From Brevipalpus yothersi (taxonomy: Eukaryota; Arthropoda; Arachnida; Trombidiformes; Tenuipalpidae), in contig QZCP01000823.1 in NCBI GenBank assembly GCA_003956705.1, forward strand, positions 62,001-126,000: a DNA stretch of 64,000 bases, given 5' to 3'. This document shows positions 13,537 to 26,030 of this stretch, piece after piece (position 1 is the stretch's first letter; each line of letters opens with the position of its first letter). Under the pieces are notes generated by a model. The model made no database searches. It was given only the letters and a program-made list of their open reading frames with translations, and had not been told where the DNA came from. The position numbers and the translations under genes are program-made.

Positions 13537-14569
13537 CTTATCTTCTATATTCCCCACCAACAATTCTCAGCTCACAGTGTTATTTGCATAAAAGTACATC
13601 TAAATACATATATAATATAAAAACAATTTAATACTCAAATCGAATTGGCAAACAAGATGTTGTTGTGAACATTTGATCAACGGTTTAGCTGTGTGTAAAT
13701 GAAAAAAAGAAGAGAAAAAAATTGAAATAAAAGCAAAGCAAAAACCAAGCGCAAATGGGCGGAGAAGGTTTAAGCTTACGCATGGCTAATATTATGAGGT
13801 GAAAGTAAAGTGAAACTAATTTTTTCACTTGATTTAGTTGTTGTTGTGTTTCAATTGTTCAATTTAATTAATTATGATGATAATTTTTGTGATCAACACA
13901 TTCGGTTGTGATACATATTATCGATCATACTCATCGACATTATTGTCATACGGTATACAGTATAGTTTATCAAGTTTACTATTGATTCCAATATTTTCGC
14001 GCCCAGATTGAGTACGTTTGTTTATTGCTGTTGTTCTGTTTTGGGCTGTTGTATGTTATACTGTTTTGTTTGTCAATTTTATTTGGTATAATTTGATTAC
14101 CATTTTTTGGCACATCTTTATCGTATTACGATGTACCATTTGGGTGGTCATTTGATTGATCTAAATCATCGTATTGATGTTTATTTATATTTGAATTTAG
14201 CTCTTAATTGTGACCAAAAACCGTCCATACACAGACGCAGGATGGCGCAGCTCATAAAATAAGAAGAGAAAAGCCGGAAAGTGAGAGCTTGAAAAACACA
14301 ATTTAATAAGCATAATTATTGTGATGTGATCTGATGATTATTTGTCGTTCCTTTCTCTCTGTCTCTCTGGTTGATAAATTTTAAGGTTACCATTGTGTGT
14401 GTATGTATATGATCATATGATTCACATTGTGTATACTGTGTATTAGAGTTATTACAATTCAAGTGATTGAATCATTGTGTGAAGTCTGTTTATCACAGTA
14501 TATTGAAGGCCTTTTTATTTTCACACTTTTTTTTGGGTACACAAAATACTTGTCCGTGTGTGTGTGTGT
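13537..14569. other. Divergent intergenic region, septin / Elongin A
   Basis: About 1 kb between two divergent starts. No coding content seen. It contains GT-rich runs near 14390 and 14555 and presumably both promoters. Confidence 0.4.
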
Positions 14570-15247
14570 ATGATAATGTCTGCTCCACCGATAAATAAGG
14601 TCAAAACTCGTTCAAAGGTATTCTCTGGAACAGTTCGAAGTGTTGGACAATCTACTGTACCTAGATTGGAAGATTTGTGTATACGAGTTTTATGTGATAA
14701 TCATGATAGATATGAAAAGATTGGCGATGCTCCATATTGGCTGATCAAACCGATGCTGGAAAAATGTACTGCAAAACAATTATTAGATCTGGAAAATCAT
14801 AATCCTCGCTTGACCGAAGATGATGATGAACTGTGGAAATGGCATTGTAAAAATGAATATAGAGAATATAAGCGAGAAGAAGATGAATCATGGCGTGATT
14901 TGTATACTCGAGCACAGATCGATAGAGAGGCTAAGTTCAATCGAATCAAAGAAAAATTTGTCAAAAAAGAACAATCCAAAGATCCTGTACGAAACGCTAA
15001 ATTGGTTAGTGTTGAACAAGCAAAGCCACCGAGAAATGTTCGACGATTGATGCAAAAAGTGGAACATAAATCTAGTAGTGGTAAAAGCTATGGTGCCTCT
15101 ACCTCATCAACATCATCATCAGGAACCGGTAAAATCAATGGACGTCCCAGTAATGGACCCTCTTTGCAGCCTGCCAAAAAAGCGAAAGGTACACTATTCA
15201 AAAATTGTCTTAAAATGGCCCACAATATACGGAGACAAAATTGTTAG
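14570..15247 (+). CDS. Elongin-A-like protein
   Basis: Single-exon frame of 225 residues from the first ATG; a second ATG lies two codons later. After a basic leader (about 1-28) comes a BC-box/F-box-like region, PRLEDLCIRVLCDN with WLIKPMLEKC. This is followed by a charged segment containing ELWKWHCKNEY, DESWRDLYTR and the KPPRNVRRLM motif, the order seen in the C-terminal half of Elongin A. In that family this region binds Elongin C and supports RNA polymerase II elongation and a ubiquitin ligase. The N-terminal TFIIS-like domain of vertebrate Elongin A is absent, and a Ser/Thr-rich linker and basic tail end the protein. An undetected upstream exon could supply the missing part. Confidence 0.85.
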   Translation: MIMSAPPINKVKTRSKVFSGTVRSVGQSTVPRLEDLCIRVLCDNHDRYEKIGDAPYWLIKPMLEKCTAKQLLDLENHNPRLTEDDDELWKWHCKNEYREYKREEDESWRDLYTRAQIDREAKFNRIKEKFVKKEQSKDPVRNAKLVSVEQAKPPRNVRRLMQKVEHKSSSGKSYGASTSSTSSSGTGKINGRPSNGPSLQPAKKAKGTLFKNCLKMAHNIRRQNC

Positions 15248-16031
15248 TTTGACAAAAAAAAATTTGAAATTGTATTTTCTTGTCATCAACGTAAATTAAT
15301 CCCTCTTAAAACAAAAACAAAAAGCTTACTACCTGCATGGCCACACCGGTGGTGTAGAAAAATTCCAGTCGATAGTTGAGCTGATTGACGAAATTATTTT
15401 TGGTGAGTCAGCTATTGATCTTGAAATTTTTGTACAGAAATTCATGTCTGAAGATTATCTCTTTCTATCTCTCCTCCTTTCTTTCCCTATTTCTTGCGGG
15501 TACATCTCAAAAACCCAAAAAATCTAACTCACTTATGTATGAATTTTCGAATCAACACACCGAGAAAACTGTGAGAACTTTTCGTACACACCACAAAAGA
15601 TTCCTAGCATATTCTTAGACCACTTTTTTCCCCCTCAAAGACTATTGCTATTTATTGACAAACATGTGAAAACAAGATTAAATCTAATGCTTCGCTCATA
15701 TTCAATAGGAAAATTTTTATTTTCATCATCATCATTTTTTCATATTCAAGTTACATCTCTTGATAAAACATCAACACCTCATCATTTTCATATTCTTCAT
15801 CTTCAATTCCTCTGATCAGGTTTTATCATTTGGTCACTATGTGTGGAGGAATTAATCTGATACCTTTATCTCATTGGCCATGAGAAATGTCAGATGCACA
15901 ATTAGCAACATTTTATCATGAATTTTTTTTTCGTATTTCTCCACGTACACACTCACACAAATACGCACTTATGTACGGTTCTACCTCAAGGATAGCAAGA
16001 ATAAAGGGAATTCACGTTTCACCGGATGCTG
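15248..16031. other. Intergenic region
   Basis: Convergent space between Elongin A and the four-helix protein. Short open frames here have no recognisable similarity. Confidence 0.4.
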
Positions 16032-16601
16032 TTAACCAGCCATTTTGGTCGCCATTCGAGTATACTCATTGCTTTTGAGGATAAATGAGTACAAGTATGT
16101 TATCGTGGCATTCAATCCATTCATGAAGATGTAGACATATTTGTGTACCGCATGTTGAGTCCAATGCATGTCGATGAAAGCCAATACGATGGGTAAGATG
16201 AGTAAGAAACTTGGTATGAAAGAGCAACAAAAACTAGATCTGCATAATGAAATTAATATCAACAGTGAACAGCCAATAGTTACACTAAGTCCAATAAGGG
16301 TCATTTTTCGTGATTTATCTGCCGATGATGATCTAATCTGTGAAATGTCAATACTTTTTTCCCCTTTTCGCTCCTCCGCTTGATACTCTGTTTCCAGCGT
16401 TATTTTACCTTGATCTATATCGCTTGCCTCTTGTAAAAATTTCGGTATCATGTAAGCCATCGATATGAGGAGAAGAAAATTGATCATATACAGGAGCCAC
16501 TTCAAGTATTTCACCGATCGAATTGATGGACTCAGATTGACACCATCACTATCCACCATTTTGGTGGTCTTGGTTGTGACGGTTGATTTATTTGGGATCA
16601 T
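16032..16601 (-). CDS. Unknown four-helix membrane protein
   Basis: An uninterrupted frame of 189 residues. I do not recognise the family. A basic/Ser N-terminus leads into helix 1 (KYLKWLLYMINFLLLISMAY, about 32-52). A hydrophilic acidic loop of about 48 residues follows, then three closely spaced helices at about 100-120, 127-145 and 155-172. Helix 1 resembles the first helix of tetraspanins, but the large CCG-containing extracellular loop is missing; the only sizeable loop is between helices 1 and 2. The C-terminus ends in a short polar tail. A second ATG (MVDSDG) 14 codons in is an alternative start. Confidence 0.6.
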   Translation of the reverse strand: MIPNKSTVTTKTTKMVDSDGVNLSPSIRSVKYLKWLLYMINFLLLISMAYMIPKFLQEASDIDQGKITLETEYQAEERKGEKSIDISQIRSSSADKSRKMTLIGLSVTIGCSLLILISLCRSSFCCSFIPSFLLILPIVLAFIDMHWTQHAVHKYVYIFMNGLNATITYLYSFILKSNEYTRMATKMAG

Positions 16602-17097
16602 CTTACAACATCAAATTCTTTCCAGAGAGAAAAAAGGGAAAAAGAAATCGAGATCAAGTAAGTCAAATGATCTCTGACCACTAGCCACAGGTTGAAGAAA
16701 GGACCTGATTGAAAAAAAAGCTCAATAGAAAGTGATGGAATAGGAAAGAGCACGAAAAAGATATTCTGCTTGATCAACCACTGTGAGAGAAGATATTCGA
16801 ATGAATGGAATTGGCCAAGATTGATTCCATTTGGTAAGTGGAGTAAGATAGTGATGAAACTTCATTTCCAATTCTCACAGTATTCCATTCCCCTCTCTGG
16901 TCATTAGCAATACCGATCGATTGATTGATCCCAGTCCAACGATCAATGAGATGATCAGTATCAGATATACCTTCCTGGTAATGATGTTTTTTGTGTGTCC
17001 ATTTTCAAAGAAAGAGAGACACAAAAACTCACTATCCAAAGAAGGTATTCTAGGTGCTGGTGTCCGTTGTTTGAATACTCAATATCCTCGATATCGA

Positions 17098-17100
<3 letters not shown>

Positions 17101-17156
<56 letters not shown>
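17101..17156. repeat. (TC)28 microsatellite
   Basis: Uninterrupted dinucleotide array. The overlapping short open frames encode only Ser-Leu or Arg-Glu repeats. Confidence 0.95.
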
Positions 17157-17158
<2 letters not shown>

Positions 17159-18645
17159 GTTGATTCTCTCTGTATCATCTTTAATCATCTTTCCGCTTCA
17201 TGACAAGCACCAGAAAAAGAGTCAAACTAATATTGTTATGCTATTTTATTTTCCCACTATTATTCCACCTTGAAACTTGAAGTTCATCGATCGAAGTTCT
17301 TCTCCATCTTTCGATATCTATCAGGCAAGAGAGCGGCTTTTCATCCTTTCTGAGTCGAACTGGCCTCTTGAATTTTGAACATCCAGAAGTCAATGCTCTC
17401 TCTCTCTTTGAAGAGAGATTTACATCATTGAAATTCTTTCACTCAACATTCATTTTATTTAACTTTGAGAGGCAATTCGTGTAATAAATAGATTAACTCG
17501 CAAATATTTTGCCCCCAAAATACTTGAGATAAAACGTTTCTCACACACTTGAACAAGAGAATCTGGATACAGTGTTACAAGTGAGAATAAACAATTTGTG
17601 GACACAAGTCTAGCCAATCACTAACAATTCGTCTAATCTCTCACACACAGATTCTCTACAAAAAGATAAGATAATGTTACAAGAACAGTGGGTCCTTGGT
17701 ATCTTTTTTGAAGTTTTTCGCATGTATTCCGACCTTTTGAAGGGGTGCACATGTAAATCGATCGAGAATGATGTGCAGTACTTGCATTTCTTTTGGCCTT
17801 TTCTTACAAGCATGAATTGCATATCCTCTTAATCGACTTAAAGTTGTAATATAGTATCATAATGAGGCAAGTTCTTGTTTCATTTGCTCACTTCCGTAAA
17901 GATTTTGATGAATTCTTCAATAAGAACGGATTAGCTCTCCTCAACTCCAATTCTAGGTTCTTGAACTCGAGCTATTCACATTTATCAGTTGATCAATTTT
18001 AATTCCTCTCTTATCCGTTCTTCTCTTCAGATTCTCGAAGGAGGAAGAGAACAAAAATTACCATTTTATCTACCAATCATATGTGCCATGAGGGTTTCTA
18101 TGAGATTTGTTTCGCAAACATTCATGTCTTGCATTCTTGATTCTAAACATAGGCAAAACGATGTTCTTTTCATCTCCCCCTCCAACCTGCATCTATTTGA
18201 CAAGATGAACCCTTCTTCTTCCCATATCATTTATTACAATGTGATGACCTATCATTTTTCTCTAGTATCAATGCCCTCTTGAAAAACGATCAACTTAATC
18301 GTGTCCAATATCTATCTCAAATAACCTCAATTACTGCTGGTTATTATTAGCCATACACAGATCATGAATCTAGTAATTCTTTCACCACTTTTTCTTTATC
18401 ATCACCACATATTCTCAATGTTCATTCATTTGGCTACCTGCATTCTTTGTGCGATGCGCTGTGTTGATACACCATAGACTTGATTCAATTTCTTTTCTTC
18501 CTCCTCTTCCTACTCTTCCAGCTTATTTTTTCCTAGACTTCCACCGAAAAGGAGCAGAAAAAAAAGTTCGATCGCCACCTTTACTTTTTACTACTTCTAC
18601 TTTCTCTCACTCATGTCTTATTCTCCTCTTCAACCTCCTTCTTCT

Positions 18646-18684
18646 TCTCCTCCTCCTCCTCCTCCTCCTCCTCCTCCTCCTCCC
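18646..18684. repeat. (TCC)13 polypyrimidine array
   Basis: Perfect TCC trinucleotides about 240 bases upstream of the cyclase start codon, inside a longer pyrimidine-rich stretch. It may lie in the promoter or 5' untranslated region. Confidence 0.9.
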
Positions 18685-18920
18685 AACTTGTGGTCCACAT
18701 CATTTTGCCTGACTTGCTCTATTGGCCAATATACAAGCGTCTCTCAGCATCCGCATCACCACGAATTTTATCTATCATCATCACGCTAGGCAATCTGAAC
18801 CCGATAAATGAAACTTTTCTGTCACTATTGCTTTCGTTCTCTCTTGCTCTCTCCCTAACCTTAGCTGGAATCTGTTATTTTTTTCCATTAACTTGACATT
18901 TTTTTCTTCTCATACTGGTG

Positions 18921-21900
18921 ATGAGATGTGAGAAAGGTAGATTGTATTACTGTTTGTATGTGATTTTTTTATCAATTCATGTATACCCTGGATTGGGTGA
19001 AAAGTTTGTGCTTGGATATTTGACCGGAAGTAAGCGAAAGCCTGGCGATCAAAGTTATCCGAGACCTGGTATCACTATATCAGGTGCAATAAGCTTAGCT
19101 ATTCATGATATTAATTCACATCTTCCTCTTGTGGACAATCATACACTGGATTTTGTTGTTGCCGAAACGTATGGAGATGAAGGTGAAAGTATTCGTCAAA
19201 CTGCTCGATTGTGGGTTGATGAAGTGTCTGCGTTTATTGGACCACAGGAAACATGTGTTCATGAAGCTCGAATGGCTGCCTCATTTAATCTTCCCATGAT
19301 ATCATATGTGAGTAAAATGAAGTTTTTTATGCCCTTTCACAATCATTTGTATAATCAATGCTCACAGATACTTATTACCTGGTTTGATTTGAATAAATTG
19401 GAAAAATATTTGATGAGTAAAACATACATGTTGAGGAATAGATTGAACAAAATTTTCTTCAACTAACAGTGAGTTTGTCCACTCATCACAGTTAATTCGA
19501 CGAATCATCCAGTGGGATCAATATTTGACAAGAGTTGAGGAAAGGAATGTAGAAGAAGAATGTGATACTGGAAGAACTTTTTTTTCACTTGGAAGAAGTG
19601 AACAGATCAACGAACGCACAATTCATGCCACTTTATTGTCAGAATTTTTGATAGGTAATCCAATATACGGTTATGATGTGTGAGAGATATCCTGCCAGCA
19701 AACAGTTGAGAGCTAATCGGAAATATTACATAGATTTTCCATTTCTATTGACTTAGCGATCATTTTATTTCACTGAACACCATAACTCACTTGTCATTCT
19801 CCAGATATTGGATCTCCTCTTCGTATATGAGGGTACCGAAGAATGTTGAGATTTTCTTTCTGGATCCTGAATTATCTGTATTTGACATTACTTTCACAAA
19901 GACAATGATACATCCGCTCAATCCTTTCAATGTCATCTATCTGTAATGTGAATTTCTGTTCCGTTATTGAATCAATACTAGAAGACTGGAGATGAGAAGA
20001 TCCTCTTCCATTGAACTTTCCTCAGGAATCGCTTAATGTGATTACAATGTTTACATGCTTCAATCCATGAGATTTCAATTGTATCTTTCCCTTCTACTCT
20101 CTTTTTTTATTGATCTCTCAGTTGAATAATCATTGGAAATGTTTTGGAAAAAAACCTCATGTCATTTCAACTGAGAAAAAAAAGATTATTTACACTTCCT
20201 TGACATTGTAGATTGATTGGAAAGTTAAACATGCTATGAAGAATTCAACTAAATTCCTGAGAGTAAAAAACTTTTCTATCGCATTTTTTCTCATCTAGTT
20301 TTGTGCCAATCCAGGAACATCTGACAAAAAATTATTTCCAACCTTCGCTCGAACTCGTCCACCTGATACACAAATATCGAAATCTGTAGCATCAGTATTG
20401 TTACGATTTAAATGGTATAAAGTAGCACTTTTATACGCTAAAAGTGAAAGTACTGGTCGAGACTTTGAAGCTGTTGCAAGAACAATCCAGACCACACTTG
20501 ACATGCATCGAATTGAGACTAGTTTTGTGAGCAAATGGACTTCCACATATCATTATGGATTCACTGAGAATCCATTTCGAAATCTTGTTGAACGCTCATA
20601 TCGAAACACTCGAAGTAAGTATCTTACATTGTACTCATTATCATCAAGGATCAACAGAATCAATGATAGCGTCTCTTATTGAACCTCGTTCTTATAGCTG
20701 AGAGAACAGCTGTTGACCACTGAAATTCGAATATTCCACTAAATTCGAATTTGAAAGTAAAAGAATACATAAGACTAAAATGCATAAAATCCAAGGATCA
20801 TGAAATGTGAAATTTGATTTCTTTTCCCGAGGAATTTTTCTACCATTTTCTGAGAAAATTCATTCTCTTCAGGACTCTTTGGAGAAGATAATCAGCTAAA
20901 TGGATTATATTTTCTTTTCTCTCCCTTAAATTACTTCAGTTTATGTTGTGGTTGGACATTATTTTGAGCATCTTGGCTTCATGTTGAGCATGGAAGAGAA
21001 AGGCCTGCTCCAAAGTGGTGATTACTTTGTGGTAGGAGTTGATGTCGAACATTACAACAGTTTGGAGCCTCAAAGATATTTCAAAGGTACACTGTCTGCA
21101 ATATTTATATTGTAAACTAAAATCAAATCATATGTTTCCATGCTTTTTTTCACATTGTTTCTATTGGCGATGTCTGGTTTTCCACCTTTTCATTTTGTTC
21201 AGTAATATCAAGTTTTTTAACATTTTCTCTATCTTCAGGTTTATTAAAGGATCAAGTGGATGATATAGCCCAGAGAAGTTTTCGCTCATATATTGGTGTT
21301 GTATCATCACCATATACAGGCTCAGAAAGTTTTTCGTACAAAGTTAATCGATATTTGCAACTTCCTCCTTTCAACATTCCAAATCCAATTGGTTCCTATG
21401 GTGGTTTGAAGAGAGTAAGTTGGCATAAGCATGTTTTATATCTCATTGGATGGACATTTTTCATGAGATATATCGATTATCTTAGAAAGCATGACCACAG
21501 AATAATTTTTCAGTTACTTAAATGAGATTCACTCACATTAGATGTCATTTCACTACTATCATTTATCTATTTCAATAAAAAGTTTCATTGTTTCTTTCTC
21601 CAAAATATTCTCTGTACAGGTACCAGCAGATGCTGCCTACTTATACGATGCTGTGATGATTTATGCCCGAGCATTGAATGATTGTCTGATCAATAAGAAT
21701 GATCCAAGAGATGGAAAAGTAATTTTTCAATATATTCGAAATCGTCCGTACAGAAGTAAGCCAAGATTGGTTTATATTCTAATATGCTTCTCTGTTTCTT
21801 GCCCAATTAACTGAAATCTAAATGCTTTTATTTAGCAATAACATCTAACTATTGTAGTATATTGCTAATGTAAGGAAAAAATTCATGGTACTATTTCGAC

Positions 21901-24900
21901 TTTTGTTACAATTTCATACCATTTTTTCAATTAGAGAAAAACATGTCCCAGTTACTCATACCCATAGTGAATTATTTTTCACTCTAAAACACCTATCTTT
22001 TCCCCAGGTGCAATGGGTTATATGGTATACATGGATCAGAATGGTGATGCTGAGGGTAATTATACATTGATTAGTAGAAAAAAACATTCGAATCACTATG
22101 GGCTCCATCCGATTGGAGTTTTTCAGATGCCAGTCAATTCCTCAGATATTCCGGTGAGTGATACATTCTCTATTCTTATCTTTCCCAAAACAAGCTAACT
22201 CTAAATAATATTGGACAGAACTTGAATCTCTTCGATTCCGTTGAATGGATTGGTGAAGGAGCTCCTCTTTATGAGCCAATCTGTGGTTTTGATGGTGAAA
22301 AATGTAAAGGTACGCCATTTATCATATTTCGATCATTCTGATTTTAATCACATTTCTTTGACATATTTTTTCAGAACCGCCTCTTCAATGGCTTTTAGCG
22401 TTAATTTTTGTAGCTTCAGCAACTTTCTTGGTACTTCTACTCGCTGGATATCGAACTTGGATATATGAGCAAGAATTGGATAGTCTTCTTTGGAGAGTAG
22501 ATTTTAAAGATGTTATCGTCAGAGATTTTGTGCCTTCAGGAAAATTTTCAAAGGTAAATCTGAGGATTGCTCGTTAAATGTAACAATCAGCTTTGAATGA
22601 GGCAAAAAATATCTACTTCCCAGTTTATTGAGGTCTATCATTAGATTGGATGCTACCCAACGACAAATCAAGAAGAACATTTTCACCTTAAAACAATGAA
22701 AATAAGCCATTCAATATGTAAAAACAAACCATTCAAATCTATTGTTTCATCTACAATTGTGTAACATTCATTTCACAAGCAAATCCAACAGAATGAATGT
22801 ATCATCACTTATTCATTGCTATCGATTTTTTTTCCTTCCCATCAGCTTCGATACAGTTCTCATGTTTCACTCAACTCAGCAAGTGACTTATTGGAATTTC
22901 GATACTGCCATTTGTATACTCAAGTGGCCATATATAAGGGTCGAATTGTTGCACTGAAACGAATCAACAAGAAACATATCGAAATTAACCGTCGACTTAA
23001 AAAAGAAATGAAATTGGTGAGTCATTCTCCCTAAATTGGCTTAAAATTAAGAAAAGTTCGAATGGAATTCCACAATTGATATTCTTTAATTTTTTACAAC
23101 CTATGGGCAGCTGAGAGATATAAGACATGACAATCTCAATCAATTTATTGGTGCCTCTGTTGATCCTCCCAATATTGCCCTTCTGACCGATTATTGTGCT
23201 CGGGGAAGCCTGAAAGTAAGGAGTAAATAAAAACATATTCTCAACACCTCTAATTACTTTTAATCTTCCGAAGGATGTTCTACTTAATGGTGAGGTTCAT
23301 TTGGATCATATCTTTGTTGCTTCTATGGTAGGAGATATTGTTAGGGTGAGCTTCATGAATTGGATTAGAACTTTACAATTCTATCTAACCCCGTTTATTT
23401 ATGATAGGGAATGTTATTCTTACATGAGTCTCAAATTCATGTCCATGGTAATCTCAAGTCATCAAATTGTCTAGTCGATAGTCGATGGACTGTTAAAGTT
23501 GCCGATTTTGGTTTGTACGACATTAAAAATGGTGAAGTTGTTTCGATTAAAAATTCTGAAAAATTCTGTGAAAGTAAGCCATCTTTTGATTTATTTTAAT
23601 TACTAGAATTGATAATCATTGTTTGAACTTTCTTACAGGTCTCCTTTGGCGAGCTCCAGAACTAATTGGTCGTTCTAATCAGTTGGGTTTTCGTGGAACA
23701 CAGAAGGGTGATTCTTATTCGTTTGGAATTATTTTGTACGAAATTCTTGGAAGACAGGGTCCTTGGGGCTCTATTGACTTGACAGCATCACAAATAATTG
23801 CCAAATTGACGGACAGATCAGGCAATGCCCGAGATCTCAAGGAACCATTTCGTCCATCAACTCGATCACTGAGAGACAAGCTGAAAATGAATAGAGAGGA
23901 GAAAAGTTTCAACATTCAACTTAATATTTACGAATGTTGTATACAGTGTATGGAATCATGTTGGGCTGAAAATTCCGACGATAGACCTGATTTCAAAAGT
24001 ATTCGCAATCGATTGAAACCAATGAAGAAAGGTTTGAAAAATAATATCTTAGACAACATGTTGGACATGATGGAACGGTATACCACCAACTTGGAAGCTC
24101 TTGTGGACGAGAGAACTGATCAATTAATTCAAGAAAAGAAAAAAACAGAAGATCTACTGTACGAAATGTTACCTCGAGCTGTAGCTGATGAACTTCGTAA
24201 AGGAAACAAAGTTGAAGCCGAATCTTTTGATGCTGTGACCGTATTTTTTAGTGATATTGTTGGCTTCACCGAGATGTCAGCTCAAAGTACACCATTGCAA
24301 ATAGTTGATCTACTGAATGATCTGTATACACTTTTCGATTCAATTATTGAACTATACGATGTTTACAAGGTGGAAACAATCGGTGATTCTTACATGGTTG
24401 CTTCTGGTCTGCCGATAAGAAATGGTGACTTCCATGCTTCCGAGATAGCATCAATGGCCCTTCATCTTCTTGATGCGGTCAAAAAATTTAAGATTCGTCA
24501 TATTCCAACTGAAAGTTTACTCATGAGAGTGGGCATACATTCGGGTCCTGTATGTGCTGGTGTTGTTGGTGTCAAAATGCCTCGATACTGTTTATTTGGT
24601 GATACTGTTAACACAGCATCTCGCATGGAGACCACCAGTTTGCCAATGGAAATTCATGTTACAGAATCATTTCGAGAGATTGTGTGTCGACTTGGTGGCT
24701 ATGATATTGTTGAGCGTAAACCTTTTGTTCAAGTGAAAGGTAAAGGAGAAATGAAAACATATTGGCTCAAAGGAGAATCGTCTGAACGTCGACCAAGGCG
24801 AACGAATGTTACACGCGATCGATCATTTAAAAGTTTAATGAGCAAATTTTATTATCAACACCAGTACAAACAGTACAATAGCAGTCATCATCACAAAATA

Positions 24901-25623
24901 ATTGATGATAAAATTAAAGCAGACGATAAATCAAAAGAATCTCTTCCTGAAGGACTTCCTTTGGGATCCTCAAACGGACCATCAAAATCCACCGAAATTC
25001 GATCATCAATTCGAGTCACCATAGAATCGAAAGTGCACGAAAAATCTTTCATACCTTTAGATAAACTTTTTCCGAAACGTAGTATGAGTGAACGAAAAAA
25101 AGATCATCATCACCATAGGCGACATGATCCGAAATCCAGACAAACACAAAGTTATCATACATCTCCATTAGATTCATCACCAACAAACAATTGTCTTTCA
25201 TGCTTAAATGATCTTAATGTTGAAACTAGATTGAAAAATGAATGGCTATTCAATCCTCATCCAAATTTCCATAAACATTCTCTCCTCTCACAATCATTCC
25301 AATTTCAACCGACCACCAATCGGACTACATCAAATGATCTCCATCTACTTGATCAAACGCTCCATCATTCATTGTCCCATATTGGATTTGAAACCATGCT
25401 GACCGCAGCCACTCGTAATGAGAATAGTATTTTTATTAATCATCATCACCATCACAAACTAGGTCTATCGGTGAGCAGTGATCCCCAGTGTAATTCTCAG
25501 TATTCTGATAAATTTTTAGGATCACTGAAAGAAATTTTTAGTAGCCACAGAAAAACCAAAAGTCCAGAGATATCTGACATTCAAAATGATATCTCAAGAT
25601 CTGAAAGCTTTCCGTTTCTATGA
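18921..25623 (+). CDS. Receptor-type guanylyl cyclase
   Basis: Single-pass receptor making cGMP. Thirteen exons: 18921-19307, 20299-20614, 20940-21086, 21239-21414, 21620-21755, 22008-22153, 22219-22309, 22375-22553, 22846-23016, 23111-23215, 23274-23345, 23408-23573 and 23639-25623. Phases all match, giving 1358 residues. A signal peptide is followed by a ligand-binding, ANF-receptor-type ectodomain (to about 465), one membrane helix (about 472-495) and a kinase-homology domain with HVHGNLKSSNC and LLWRAPELI. HGN replaces the kinase HRD, as in natriuretic peptide receptors. A dimerisation linker leads to the cyclase domain (about 870-1075) with FSDIVGFTEMSA, VETIGDSYM and LFGDTVNTASRME, so metal-binding and base-recognition residues are intact. 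The last 285 residues form an extra Ser/His/Lys-rich tail. The ligand cannot be inferred. Confidence 0.95.
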
Positions 25624-25972
25624 ATAAACAATTTGAAATTCATCAAATCTGACCAAACCTACATGTATGGACCGAATTGATGTGTGTCAGTGATGATTTT
25701 GAATTTGGACGCATTCAGGTGACACTGATCATTTGAAATTTAAAATTTTACACCCCATTTGAATGGAATCAATTATACCCCGGCTCAATTGCAGTTCCAA
25801 AATTCAGTAAGAGACATAATTTTGCCTACTCAATGCATATTGAAAACAAATATAAGTTCCAGTCATTCAGGGACAAAAGAATTGAAAAAAAAAATTAATT
25901 CACTGGCATCGAAGGTCCAACGGTAATAATAATATCAATTTGCTCCATCATTGTTTTCTCTCTTGTTAGCCT

Positions 25973-26030
<58 letters not shown>

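Larger units (their letters stand above)
16602..18920. other. Intergenic region upstream of the receptor guanylyl cyclase
   Basis: 2.3 kb of AT-rich DNA. It contains a (CT)28 array and a (TCC)n array close to the cyclase start. No coding similarity seen. Confidence 0.4.

Noticed and set aside
16961..17273. Frames encoding Ser-Leu or Arg-Glu repeats
   Set aside because: They are translations of the (TC)n array; the same applies to frames at 894, 2477, 4514, 30332 and 30879.
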